DNA from: Mesaphorura yosii
Lineage: Eukaryota; Arthropoda; Collembola; Poduromorpha; Tullbergiidae
Reading direction: 5' to 3'
Assembly: GCA_009869945.1 (NCBI GenBank)
Contig: WIXG01000051.1
Span: forward strand, 1-64,000
DNA length: 64,000 nucleotides
Below the pieces are notes generated by a model. That model was not told where the DNA came from, ran no database searches, and saw nothing but the letters and a program-made list of their open reading frames with translations. A program made the translations under genes and the position numbers. Shown in pieces: positions 11,624 through 23,658 of this stretch; the first letter of the stretch is position 1; the number at the start of each line of letters is the position of its first letter.

Positions 11624-12445
11624 ATGCTCCTACTTGCAAGATCATCTTCCTCGACTGCATCTTCGTATTACGAATCTTTAATGATGTACTGCTTCCTAAT
11701 TGCAACGACGTTAGTCTTTATTGCAAGCATCGTGAAAGGTGATCCATCTTCCTCTTCCGGTGAAGACTTATCCAGTTCCCACGATACGGTAGCGGCAAAT
11801 TGGTATACCATTGAGGGCAAGATTATTCGCCCAGACCGACAACCCGTACATGGTCAGCAACAGCAGCACCGAAGCAGTGCTCATGAAAGTGGCACTGATT
11901 GGGCATCGCAAATCCAAATTCTAGTCAACGGTGGTGAAAACATTGCCTACGTTCAGGACGACGGCGCATTTAAGATTCATGGTTTGACGTCTGGTTCTCA
12001 TGTGATTGACGTGATTCATCCACAAGTTCACTACGAATCAGCTCGCGTAGACATCACCAGCAAAGGAAAGATTCGTGCGCGGAAAGTTAATCACTTGCAG
12101 CCAAGTTTGGTCACACATATGGTTTATCCCCTTCGTCTGACGCCCGTTGGTCAATTTCGCTACTTTCAAATTCGAGAGCAGTGGAGAATCACCGACGTAT
12201 TATTCAGCCCAATGGTATTAATGATGGTGCTTCCACTGATCCTGATTGTCATCTTGCCGAAAATGATGTCTGATCCCGAAACCAGAAAGGAAATGGAGGC
12301 AGTTACACTACCAAAGTACGAGATGCCAGAAATGTCTGAGATGTTAACATCGTTCTTCGGCGGTGGAAGTACAAGTAGCAATAGTCGCGACGAAAATGGT
12401 GGTTCGGAACGAAAGAAAGCTATACGAGCTAGGAAGGCTAATTAA
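11624..12445 (+). CDS. EMC7: ER membrane protein complex subunit 7, 273 aa
   Basis: A subunit of the EMC, which inserts tail-anchored and multi-pass proteins into the ER membrane. One coding exon. After a hydrophobic leader (MMYCFLIATTLVFIASI, a probable signal sequence) comes the lumenal beta-sandwich (about residues 61-190) with YTIEGKI, DDGAFKIHGLTSGSHVIDV and the family signature VDITSKGKIRARKVN. A transmembrane helix follows (SPMVLMMVLPLILIVILPKM), then a cytosolic tail with MPEMSEMLTSFF, matching the vertebrate LPDVSEFMTRLF. A Gln/His insert after RQPVHG is lineage-specific. It is slightly longer than human EMC7 (242 aa) because of a longer N-terminus. AATAAA at 12678-12683. Confidence 0.95.
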   Translation: MLLLARSSSSTASSYYESLMMYCFLIATTLVFIASIVKGDPSSSSGEDLSSSHDTVAANWYTIEGKIIRPDRQPVHGQQQQHRSSAHESGTDWASQIQILVNGGENIAYVQDDGAFKIHGLTSGSHVIDVIHPQVHYESARVDITSKGKIRARKVNHLQPSLVTHMVYPLRLTPVGQFRYFQIREQWRITDVLFSPMVLMMVLPLILIVILPKMMSDPETRKEMEAVTLPKYEMPEMSEMLTSFFGGGSTSSNSRDENGGSERKKAIRARKAN

Positions 12446-13329
12446 TTAAGTACTAAGTAGTGTAGAATTTATAATCACAATTATATTAATCTACCATAAG
12501 TGCACGCAAGTGATAAGTCAATAATTCAATAATGGTTTTAAAGCAACTTTGTCGCTTGGATTAGACGTCAAACAAAATGTGAGTCAGACTTGCAAGCACA
12601 AAATTTATAGATAATTATCATATAAGCGCTAGTTGAAAGCCTTGATTGAAGCTTTTGAACCATGAATTTTGAACGCCAATAAACATACAAATCACCAATT
12701 CTTTAAAAACCTTTGCATTGCTGAACGTCGTTGATTAAGCAAGCCATCCATCCGTTCATCAGTCGTACAGTCAATCCCAAGCACTTGAATTTGCAAGGAT
12801 ATTTACAGTTTTATACATTTAATATGCAACAATAATGGTACAAAAGATGTGAATAAAATATAAATATTTCCATTTAAATAGATTTCAGAACTTTAGTACG
12901 AGAGATCCCAAGTTCACATTTAGTTGTGTCGAGTCACAAAATTCGGCTAAATTACGCCTTACAGGAGCTCTATTATCAGAAGTAGGAAATAAAATAGGAA
13001 CAGCACTAGGAAGTAAGAATCTCTGACAGTCTATAAGATAAACGTAATCAGCTGCATTCTGCACATGGACTTAAATAACGTAATGTCAGTATTCAGAAAT
13101 TACTGCACTACATAAACCACTAAAATTACAACAATGAAAGTGAAAGAAAGTCATAAAATGGAAGGAGAAGGTAAATATCAGTCCAATGAAATGAATTCGA
13201 AGATGAAAAATAAAGAGAGGTTTTAAAATTAAAAACTAGATTTACAACTAAAAATTCGGTCATAAATGTCAACCTCTCTCAGTTGTTCGTAAAGATTGTC
13301 ATCAAATGGAAGGCACTTCCACATTCGCC
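12446..13329. other. Convergent 3' UTR region between EMC7 and the PTPN14-like gene
   Basis: Very A+T-rich, with the EMC7 poly(A) signal and the presumed 3' UTR of the minus-strand phosphatase gene. No gene or RNA seen. Confidence 0.5.
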
Positions 13330-16300
13330 TCAAATCAAACGAGACTGTGCCAAATACTTCTCCAACGTGCGCAAAACAAACGCGTACTGGGCTGGTGTGC
13401 TGACCAGCATCATTCGCTGCATTCGTAGTTCAGCGAGCAAGGTATCGCACCGTAGTTTCTACAAAAAGGGAATTTTTGTTAGGCAACTGAATAAAGTGTA
13501 ATCACAGTGTACTTTTCTACTTACATGTCCAGAGTCAGCCGCATGAAGAAGGATGTCAGCGAGGATAAGAATTCCGCATCTCCCGGCTCCAGTTCCACAA
13601 AGCGCTACCAATGGCTTTGAAGGATCCCCGACTTTTCTTTGGACAGAGTTGACTTCTTCCAGGAAGCCTATGGAGATGAATTCCATGCATGTACGATGCG
13701 TTGCAAATTTGCTTGTAAACGCTGACTCAACAGCGGGTGAGAGTTTAAAGTAGTCAAAGTTCACTTACAGAGAAAGTGTTCTGTGTGAATTGGAACATCA
13801 TCCTTCCATTCCTCTTCGTAGGGCAGTACCCAAACTTTCCTCTGCTGTTTCTTCAGAACGTAGATAAGTGTCAACTCCCTTGCGATTGATGTTGCACTGG
13901 CCTTATCCTTCTCGCTTTTGCTGTCCACAATTTGGAACTAAAAAGACAAGGGCAAGGGATTTATACTTCTGTGAATAGAAAAAGTAGGCTTCAGCGTCCC
14001 CTTCGTGACATATATCTTACATCACCAAAATACATAGTATTTAAGGCTGAAGCCGCCAACGACGTGGCACAATCAAGTGGATAAAACAGCGCTGTTGAGT
14101 CTCGTTCTAAAGCCGCAATAACTTTCACATCCATCTCCCATATCATTTGCCATATAGAAGCTGAGTTTCCAGCCAATGGAACTTGACCAACAATGTATTT
14201 CCATTCACGTCCACTCACAACAGCCTATGGTATATCATAAAATTGGTGAGAAGGCAACTTCGAAACATGATCACGTGACAAGCGACTCACCGAAACGGGT
14301 GAAGCATTTATGTAGCCTTCTTGGTTTTGTCTCGACGGAGTCAACCGAACTGAGTTGTCTTCGTAGGGCAGAATGTTTGGACAGCTGAAACGAAGGGTAA
14401 GAGGCATTATGACCAACTGCTACTGCTTGATTTCAAACTTTTTGTGAATTCGGAACGTGCTTTACCGATTTCGTTTTGAATTTTCTATTTTCAAGGCAGT
14501 ACTGAAATTCGGTGCCGATTTTGCTTTAGGAATGGCCGCGTATTCCTTCAGGATGATTGGATCAATACTGGTCGCATATATGTATCCGGTCTACATCATT
14601 CAAATATCAGAGCGTGAATGTGGCTTTGTGAAGGTTGTAGGAAAACTAGAACTACTGAAATGTTTCCGGTCCTTACGCTCAGTTTAGACTTGGAATGATT
14701 TTTTGAAATGTCGCTTCCTCTACGCATCTGACCTTTCGCCGCTGCTAAACTTGTACTTGATTGTTGGCTGTAGATTCCATTCACTCCCAAGCTGGAGTTA
14801 GAAGATGTATTGGCCGACGACAACGCACTGGAACTTCCATGTTCTCCAACTTTTTGATAGGATGCTTTCAACTTACTGGATTTGCTGGGAGTTTCTTTCT
14901 CAGTAGGTTTCGGGGCGCCATTACCATTATTTTGTGAATTCGCGCTGTTTACGCTGAGAGAACTGGAAGTGACAGAATCTGACGTTTTCGATGTCTCAAT
15001 CGTTGGCTTCGATTGCGATGCCGCTACTAAAGCTGATGAAGAAGCAGTTGAGGTATCTTGTATTGACAGGCTCGACTCCCTTAATTGGACTCCAATTTGC
15101 CTCAACACCTCGGAATGATTATTTAAGGTCGGCCTTAACTTGGTGTATGTGCCATCTTGAATTATCGTGTGAGGTTCATAGTTGGGGCTACGAATTCCAG
15201 TCCCTGGATATGGCGGAGGAGGCTTGTACAAATACGAACTCTGCTCTTCCGATAGAAAGGTGTACAATTGTTGCGGTGCTTGATGAGGCACAAGTGAAGG
15301 CACAATAACTTCCAGACTTCTATTGAACAAATACAGTTATACTATGCAATCTGGCACCCAGAGATTCCGAGATTCAAGTGATTTATTGAATTTGCCTACC
15401 CGCGGGGAGTTGATTTCTCCTTTTCTGTAGACTCCCTCAAATCCATGGAATGTATTTGAGATACAATCTCGTTTTCGTAAATAGGTTCTTCCTCCTCCTC
15501 CTAAATTCGTACATAAGGCTTAAGATTAATACATAAAGAACTGAGAATTACAATCGAAGCTGTTCGTACTTTCTCAGCGGCTGCCTTCCCGTACAAATAT
15601 TGATGGCTGTTGTTCGCGGAGGATACCTTGGAAGTCATACTATTTTGAGCGTCGCTTACGCTGGCAGCACCTTGACCATACTTTAGTTGGACAGCGGTTT
15701 GATAGTCTGGCGCGGGCCGATAACTTGGGAGAAGCGACTGTAATTCTAAATTGTTGTTAAGGTTGAAACTGTGTCCAACGCTTTGCGGCAACATGTTTCC
15801 AGGTCCGTAGACATTAAACGGAGTACTCGATCGACTCATGCTCGGACGATATTCATTTCCTAAAAGCTGTAAATTGTTCAATTCTTTTAAGGAACCCCGT
15901 TGGCCCGGATGCAGCTGTTGATTTGTCAGAAAGGGACCAGGATGCATGCCATTCATTTGAGCTCTAAAGCTGAGTTGCTGCTGCAGCATTTGTGGATTCA
16001 GTCCAAGATTTGAGATTATGTTGCTGCTGCTGCCGGCAGCACTATTATTGCCACTGTGATTGTAAACGTTGTTGTTGTTATGCAGGGAAAACTGATTTTC
16101 GTAAATCGCGGATGAAGATGGTTGGAACATGATATCAGGCGTCATTCCCCTGAAATTAGCAGATGTGAACGAGTGTCCATCCTAGAAACAAATATATCAT
16201 TATGTCATTATGAATCATAAAATCAAACACCAATATTGCATATTGCATGCGGCTCACCATGTGATCAGTCCCCGAACTGCTTCCTCCGCTGATAATTGAG

Positions 16301-17724
16301 ACACTATTCCCACGACTATTGCTATTCGTACTTTCACCAGCTGCAGCAGCCGCCGCATGCGCCTGTTCTTCTTTGAGACAGTCTTTGTAAAACTCATGTT
16401 GAAGAAGGCAGACTTTCTTCACATATTTTACGACTTCCGGATCCGTGAAGTGAAACTGAATTGATCGCTGTGACTGAGTTCCTTGCACAATGAGAACTTT
16501 CTTGTTACCAGACAATGATTTGATGTCGCCAAATCTGCAGGAAATGTCGAGACGTAGAAAACTTCATTTTTAAAGTGAGCTTTTAAAATGTGCTTTACCG
16601 AAAGGCTGCTATATGAGTCCAATCTCTGCGACGAATAGCCAAACCAATTGCGGAGACGCAAAACAAAATATCATTTCCAGCGTCATCTTTAGCTGGGAAA
16701 GCAGTTTGGCCATAGCCATCGAGTGACTGTGTGACCTAAATATTAAATATTATATAATCACGATCAATTCAACAACATTCATAAGTTTGTAGACCAGTGT
16801 TATGCCGTTTGCAATGAATGCATACCATAATATAGTAAATTTCAGCCAGAGGTGGAGGAAAGCCTACTAAACTTCCGTATTGCTTTGTGATAACTTCGTA
16901 TAATGCGTCAATATTAATATCTTGGTATTTTGATGGAGCCGTCAATTCCTGGTTTCAATATATTGCAAAAGTAGAGCATATAGTATGACCTGAAAATCAT
17001 GAAGAATGATACATGGGCAGGCCCTACCTTTGGCAGTATTGCGAAGTCGCGAAGATACTCTACAGTATGGCGTTCCGGATCGTAATCACCAAATTCAGCC
17101 TGGAGACTGTAGGCGGCCAAGGAAATTGCCTGATCAATACTGCAATTTAACTTGCCGTCTATTACATCACTTTTCAGTTGGAGAAAGTAGTGATATCTTC
17201 AAGAAAAAAGATGTTCATCTATTATTTCGCGATAACTCACATTAGGAATAAATTCAAGATGCAATTTAGAGAAGGTTTGTACCTTGTCATTTCATCCTTT
17301 AGAACATTAACGTCAGCCACATAAAACATAACACCAAGGCTTAATTGTGAATCTTGTGCATACTTGTCCAATTGCTTTTTCAACGGGCGATCTAAGTCGG
17401 CCCATCTCTGTCTTGGAGGCACTCCTCGACTGATGTAGCGAAGGCCAAATAGTTCCGGCTGATATGGGAGAAAAACCAAGTCAAGACTTACGAATGCAGA
17501 ATGCTGAAAATAAATTGTCTTCTAAATACAGCAAGCAATAGGCCTAGTACCTGTTGTAAGCTTAGTCGCTGTGAGATATTCAGTAGGCAGTCAGCTCCTG
17601 TGCTGTCCGTATCCAACGTACACTCCATGACGGCGTTGTCCAGCAACTCGACAGAGATGAGAAACGTAGATTTGGAGACAACATGGTACTTATCATGCGA
17701 TCGTTTGAGAAGTCTGAGCGGCAT
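13330..17724 (-). CDS. PTPN14: FERM-domain tyrosine phosphatase, PTPN14/Pez type, about 1109 aa
   Basis: Fifteen exons read right to left: 17551-17724, 17283-17458, 17028-17196, 16826-16948, 16599-16735, 16258-16534, 15570-16181, 15401-15500, 14677-15319, 14466-14590, 14291-14384, 14021-14224, 13769-13937, 13525-13721, 13330-13458. The FERM domain covers roughly residues 20-300 (PLKKQLDKYAQ, LGVMFYVADV). The linker keeps Pez landmarks: PSYRPAPDYQT and YKPPPPYP. The C-terminal PTP domain retains PYEDNSVRL, GYINAS, WQMIWEMDV and a QSRLI end. Family members act at cell junctions and restrain Yorkie/YAP signalling. Here the catalytic loop reads LCGTGAGRCG instead of HCSAGVGRTG, and WPD is WKD, so activity is doubtful. 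The junction between 15401 and 15319 is one base out of phase in my model. Confidence 0.93.
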
Positions 17725-18716
17725 TGGTAGCAGAGTACCTGATCAACATTATATTTGGCGATTTACTCAAACAAACTCTATTGGAAATAAATTCAAGTCG
17801 TCGGATTTACTGTAATTAAGTCTCGATCCTAATCGGGTTTTGGAATCTTCGTACTTGACTTCCTGCTCTTCAGTGAGTCGTAGTAAATTATCGGATCTCA
17901 GTCCTTAGAATTTGAGTATTAGGAAGATCGGATGTAATTAGTTCATGCAGTCGCACACGTCTTCATTGTGAGTATGGTTCCAACAGTTCCAGAGGCACTT
18001 TTAGGACGGATGCAGGTGCAAAAAGGAAGGCACTAACGTTAAAAATTTTAAAATAAAGTTTTTATTCGATACAATAATGGGCCCTAACCGTGTAACCTGC
18101 TAAGATCTCATGAATTAAAAGTGTAACATTATTAGCGACATTACAGCAGGTCCTTCGTACATTAATCAGTTCAGGCCACTACCAGAATCTCAAGTAAATT
18201 GGTCTATTTTCAAGAGGATGGATGACTACGAAAGAATGATGCGAATCGAATTTGCAAAATGCTGGGTGTTTACGCGTATGACAAACATGTGATATCCCAC
18301 ACAGCAAAACATCAAAAATCATTCTGTGAGGAATGCACAGATATATCGTTCCTTTGGTCCTAATTTATGCCATTGCCATCTCTTACAAAAGGCAAGACTG
18401 TGAACAAAGGCTAGCAAGAGGGAAACTTCAGTTAAATTCATGAAAAACCTTGTTAGGCAACCAATGTTTATATCCAGTCATTGCACTTGCAGTGCGCTGG
18501 GTTAATGTTATTGATTAATTTCATATAGAAATTACGACAGCTATTTGTGCGGCCAGCTATATTTAATTACGTAAGTCAAGTCTCTGTTCTGCAAGAAGTT
18601 CTAGTCCTTGCGTTGTACTTAACATTACCAAAGCTAGATTCGTGGATTTGCAAACGGTTGCTACTGGCTAAATGATAATATTCGAAGTTTTCGAAGCGTG
18701 ACTTCAGCCCAAAATC
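17725..18716. promoter_or_regulatory. Shared 1-kb divergent promoter region, PTPN14-like and Mff
   Basis: The two genes point away from each other across this interval. It contains no credible open frame. A possible spliced leader for Mff (donor-like gtaagt at about 18570) lies near its right end. I see no defined element beyond that. Confidence 0.4.
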
Positions 18717-19800
18717 ATGTCGATCGGTTCTTCACCGGCTAGGACTCCAACCGTATTTGGTCGTGAATATGATCTTGAGGGTGGGTTCGACCCAGAGTTT
18801 TCGACTGAGATTCAGAAGAAAATGACCGTTCCCAAATCAATTCATGTTGGTTCTACAAGTAAGTGGTAGACTCAATGCGACTGATTAAGCTTTCGCTTAT
18901 CTATTACAATTTTGAGCTTCGTGACACTCGCCATTATTCTAAAACATAAGTATTCCATCGTTAGGTGATAGCAGTGACGTAGAAGATAACAACTGGAATC
19001 GTATGAATCCAGGACAGGGTGAGAAACTGAGGATGCAAGTCCCAGACAGGATCCTCGTCAGAGGTAAGAATTACACACCCTGACATCCTTCGCAAGTGAA
19101 ACTGAACCGAGTTGACGTTTCAGGGCAAGAAAGACATGTTGGCACATCCACTGTTCCACGTGAAATTCAACTGGATTCTGCAATCATGCCACCTGATCCT
19201 GAATTGATTCGAATTCAGGTTGGTTTGAATGATTTTATTGTTAATGGGCGTGACGAAAACGTTAATGCAGAAGTGTGAATGATTTCGTGCTCTTGTAGAC
19301 GCCACCACGATCTATAACACTTTTTGATTCGATTGGTCAAGCAAAACCCAAAACAAATGGACTTGGCAGCCACAAGTCCAGTGATGGTGACGATGAAACT
19401 TTGGTTGTGGAAGGTGACAGTGCCAGATTCATTACACCCGAAAGAATCCCAAACGGGCCAATGAGAGTTATGGGAATTGGAGATTCTTTCTATATGAGGT
19501 AATGCTAGCTTAAGCCTGTGCACTACAAATTGAAAATGAAACTTTTGAAATGATGCAAGACTCGTTCAACATGCGCACAGGACCCGAGAAGGTTCAATCG
19601 GACCTGGAAATGAAATTGAAGAAATACAAAGTGAAGTGGAGCACTTACGTGAACAACTCATTCGCGTTACTCGTCGTATGGCGTCAGTCGAGAACGAAAT
19701 GTCTGACAGAAAGGACAGAGAAACGTACATAATCGCTGCTGGCATTTTGTACGTAGCTATTCAAGCCTTCAGATGGATTTTCAGATCACAGCACCATTAA
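18717..19800 (+). CDS. Mff: Mitochondrial fission factor (Mff/Tango11), 251 aa
   Basis: Tail-anchored receptor that recruits the dynamin Drp1 to mitochondria and peroxisomes. Five exons (18717-18858, 18965-19063, 19124-19218, 19299-19498, 19581-19800). The N-terminus carries two family motifs, FSTEIQKKMTVPKSI and LRMQVPDRILV. The middle has PPDPELIRIQTPPRSITLFD, matching the Mff TPPRxLTL block. The C-terminus is a coiled coil (EIEEIQSEVEHLREQLIRVT) followed by one transmembrane helix (YIIAAGILYVAIQAF) and a short basic tail, FRWIFRSQHH, the tail anchor. Length matches insect homologues. The correct last-exon frame starts at 19581; an overlapping frame is spurious. Confidence 0.9.
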
Positions 19801-20344
19801 TTTATTGCTTTCTTTCAAGCATTGCACACGTCGTCGCTCCATCTCGTTAATTATTACCACTTTTCGCAAGAGTGAATTGTTTGTAAACAGAAGAGAGAAA
19901 TATTGAGGACTTGATCGTGGTAATGAATGCGTTTTGTGTTCACGGTCAAGCTACTCTAATACGAGGTCATCCATTCGTAATGGTAGTTTGTGCTATGATA
20001 AATTACGTTCAACCCTTGTTTGCATTGCAAACGAATTTACGAATAAATCACATTTATTGCTGCTCGCAATTGAAAGCTTCTACAAATTAGTATTCTAATG
20101 AGTTCTTGAGTTTACACCAAAAAATCTTCATGCGTCCGGACGTTGCGTCTACGGTTCATTCGCTGAATACCGTGGTACCATCTATGCCTGCCATGGCACT
20201 TCTATCCAAATGCCACTTCTTTCGGAGTATTGATCAAACATCTAATTCTTTAAAGGCGGACCTCTGCGACGTGGCCGTCGTCAGTTTCATTTGTAGAAAA
20301 ATCCTAATTCTGCTCACTGACTAACTGATACAAGGGAATAGTTA
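19801..20344 (+). other. Intergenic, Mff 3' UTR and TEX47-like 5' flank
   Basis: An AATAAA-like signal (gaataaatc, about 20041) may end Mff. A 72-codon plus-strand frame at 20106-20324 has no motif and no splice connection, so I do not call it. Confidence 0.4.
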
Positions 20345-22120
20345 ATGTTTGGAACCGGACTAACCAGTAACAGCATGGACGGGCGCCAAGCCGACGGAAA
20401 AGCACCGAGTAATGGCCCTACTGTCAATCTTGACACGGTCAGTGTTAACCAAAATGAAGAACTCACACAGCGCGAGCGACCAGAACCGGAGGTCACTCCT
20501 TCCGAACTGTTCGAAGAAGATCGGCCTTTCATCGAACGCGGATCGAGAGATGAGGATGATAAAGCAAGTGTAGCTGAATCGACTCCAAAGGCATCTGACC
20601 AGAGGAAGTCAAGACCTCGCAGAAAGTCAAGATCTGAAACTGATCCACTTTTGATGGCGATTCCCGAGCTGACAAGGTTCCTGCAAGCCCAAGCTGCGAA
20701 AAGAAAGACGAGAGTTGCGCAGAGACAACGTGCAGCACTTCTGGGGTTCCTCCCGCCCGGCATGCTTCCCCCGCCCAAAGTGCTGGGAAAACAAGGTCCA
20801 GCTACTGAAAGTACTATCGAGCCAAAAGACAGTGGTTTGAAACCACCACCTGGCGTGTCCAAATCTGTAGTGCAGAAAGCTGTCCCGAAGCTCCGTCGAA
20901 AAAGCTTATTGGAACACATGGAAAGACAAATGGAGCGACATGGCCAGGCACGTTAACAAATGAGCATTTCCTCCTCAATATCAGTGAAGTCATGCGTCTC
21001 GCGTGTGCTAATTTTTCAGAAAGCTGTGCTTTTTCGAATGGTGACAATCGGCTCGCATGAAGGGAACCCCGACGCCTTGCTCGAGTATCATGAAAAACTC
21101 ATGAAGGAATTGAATGCGGCCCCTGAACTTGAATTTCTCACTGGCTTACTAATTGTTTACCCCAATCACTTTCTTCATGTTTTGGAGGTCAGTCTGAAGT
21201 GCCAGGAAGATCAACCGCAAAATATTTACTCGAATCTTCATACCTTTTTTCTTTCCATTCTTCGCTCTGCAGGGCTCTGAAATGGCATTGTCAGACTACA
21301 TTAGAGATGTAGCCTATGAGTTCGAGAAAAAACAAACCCTTCTAAACCTGGAAGGAGACAATGTTCAAAACGTCTACATGATTATTCTCGGGACGTTTCA
21401 AGTGAATCAGGTCTGTTAGCAATCCTTCCCAGCAGTTTCTTGCACCGTAGCTGCTTAGCATGATTTCATTGATTTCTACCTTTCACAGCGTTTTATGAAG
21501 AAATGGCAAGGCGTCGCGACACCTTATCCAACCCACTCGAATTTGATGGACATCATTGGCTACCAGAAACGCCTATTTGAGTTTATGAAACGAACATGGG
21601 TTTTGCTGATGGTCTCACAAAATTTTATTTCGGTAATAAGAGTTGTAGAGTTAATGAGAAGGACATACAAAATACAAAAGATCATTAACTAGATTAATGG
21701 CGCACTCTGTGACTGAGTTCGGTCTTTACTTAATTTGTATTTCTATGAATTTAGACGCTACCGTCAATCAAAGATGCAGAAGAAGCAAAAGCAAGTATTC
21801 CTCGTCCAACAGTGGATAAGCCGTTCAAGGGAGTAAATCTGGTACCAAAACCGACGGAGTCAGACTTTGACCTGCTATCAATTACGACATTTGCACCAGT
21901 AGTAGACAATATTAATGACTCCGTTAACGAACTAATGGAGGAATCGATTAGTCTTCTGCCAAGTCTACGTATTCTACAGTACTTCTTAAAGAATAAGGAA
22001 CGATGTCCAAAGCTACTCACACCACAACAACATATTGAAAAGTATTGGGGACTATCGAATGAACCTTCTTGGCGAGACATTGTCTGGCCAATTCCAGGCC
22101 AGCTTTATCCCTATGATTAG
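20345..22120 (+). CDS. TEX47: TEX47-like protein with long N-terminal extension, 472 aa
   Basis: Five exons: 20345-20947, 21020-21187, 21273-21410, 21489-21632, 21755-22120. The C-terminal 270 residues resemble vertebrate TEX47 (C7orf62), a testis protein with a BLUF-like ferredoxin fold: FLTGLLIVYPNHFLHVLE matches its GLLLIYP...HILE core, and the end DIVWPIPGQLYPYD matches VVWPAP. The first exon adds about 200 polar residues (RPRRKSRS, LLGFLPPGMLPPPK) not known from TEX47. Exon 1 must splice before its stop codon. The only in-frame junction I find is a GC donor (cag|gcacgt, intron 20948-21019, 72 nt). Alternatively, translation restarts at 20960. Function is unknown; a sperm or ciliary role is inference. 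Confidence 0.7.
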
Positions 22121-22479
22121 CTAGTACCCCAGAACCTCTTTCTCTTCATTCTATTCACACTCAGGCGTACTGCAAAGTCTTAAACCACTTAATAGCTCGA
22201 AATAATATTGTAATGTGAAATTAAGCGATTCATGATGATTCCTAAGTTTCTTACAAAAGCCACTACTGAGAAAAAGGAAAGTACAATAGGTTATTGGCAA
22301 TAACAATCTCCTGCTTTCCATGAATACAAAAATTGCACATCAGTCCAGAACTGAACTGCCGGGTGTTTTTCATAAAATACAATTTCAGCTTGGCCGATGG
22401 GATTCCACAACATTTAAGCATCCTTCACAAGCCTTGATGTTAAGCCAGACGGACGATGCTGGGACGTTGTCATTCTGGA
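22121..22479. other. TEX47-like 3' flank
   Basis: Presumed 3' UTR and weakly recognisable tail of the hAT-like relic. No gene. Confidence 0.4.
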
Positions 22480-23658
22480 GGTAAGTATTCGAGAGTTTAG
22501 TCCCTGGTAAACTATGCTCAATCTTTCTAATTGTTGAACCATATCGTGACTGTCCAGCATTTGCTCGAGTCTCGCCATTGCTGCGCTGTCAGAAGCTCAG
22601 ATGGCAATAAATTTGCTCACTGCATCAAAATTGTCTCAGTAGTAATCAGCAATAACAACCCAAGTTGTCCATCTTGTCAAAACAGGAACCGGACGCAAAA
22701 CTGCGGCTCGGTCGTTCTCTTTCAGAGTTTGCAAAAGTAAGTTACGGCGAGCTGGTGCCTTTGTGAGAGCCGCTTTCATAGAAGAAATGAACCGGTCAGC
22801 TTAAAGCATTCCCATTATCAGTTCTTCCGCAGTCAGATGCAAAATATGCGCCCAGCATGTGGAATGGATCATCCTGTGGTGAGATATAAGGGTAAGGGTA
22901 TCCTTTCAATTTTTGTCTAGCCAGGATCATGTATGGAGCGGAATCTGAGAAGAACCACATGAAATTGTTCTTATAAAGAAAATGAGAAACCGACCTGATC
23001 AATTTGTCGTGCGACTTTTGAGCATTGCATTGGGGTATTATTTTGGACGAGATTAATCGAAATATTGAGTGCGGTTCCATTGGTCGGGTCAAAATGTTCA
23101 ACACTTTCCGTTTTTTTTACGTCAATGGTTTCGTCAGCGATAATTGGAACGGCTTATCTCTGAAATACGAGACAAAAACTTGGCTGCAAAATGGTAAATA
23201 CTCCTAGTAAATTCAAAATTGATAAAAGCAAGAAACCAACTTAAGTATGCGGAAAGATTCCTGCATGTCATCCTAGCCGGAGTTCACTAGAATTTGGCGG
23301 AGCGATATTTTAGATAGCAGTCCCGCACCAATCTTCATATTCTTTTTCATCCAATCGTGACGGGAGGACCCTTTTCGAAATATATGCAATGGAACTCCAG
23401 GTGCCTCGGTCATGGATTTCCATTGATTGTTGGCATCCATCGCATCATCGATTCCTGGCTGATTTGCCAATGCTTGGACTAGGGATACTTTTCCTTTCAG
23501 ATGTTTCGATGCTTTGATGTGGGTCTCAATTTTGGACTTCTTTTGAACATCGACATCTTCGTCGCGAAAACTCCACCATAACTTGCCATTTTTGACTCCA
23601 GTTCACAGTCAGTGAACTCCGTCACACGCTTGAAAGCCGAGAGTGACACTTTTGGCAT
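22480..23658 (-). pseudogene. Degenerate hAT-type / CGGBP1-like transposase copy
   Basis: Minus-strand frames carry, in order, hallmarks of CGGBP1-like proteins derived from hAT DNA transposases: MPKVSLSAFKRVTEF at the start, a BED-like KKSKIETHIKASKHLK, IIADETIDV (the conserved DETTD), a DSAPYM-like segment, STCWAHILHLTAEEL (TCLAHxLHRVAE) and LRPVPVLTRWTTWVVIADYY. The pieces lie in different frames, separated by several frameshifts and stops (for example after IADYY), so no protein is made. The last 150 bases are too diverged to place the 3' end well. No terminal repeats found. Old DNA transposon relic or dead domesticated gene. Confidence 0.8.

Noticed and set aside
19550-19732. Alternative frame over the last Mff exon
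   Set aside because: The frame starting at 19581 gives the coiled coil and tail anchor expected of Mff.
20314-20919. 201-codon minus-strand open frame
   Set aside because: It is the antisense shadow of the first TEX47-like exon; no motif and low-complexity Ser/Leu composition.
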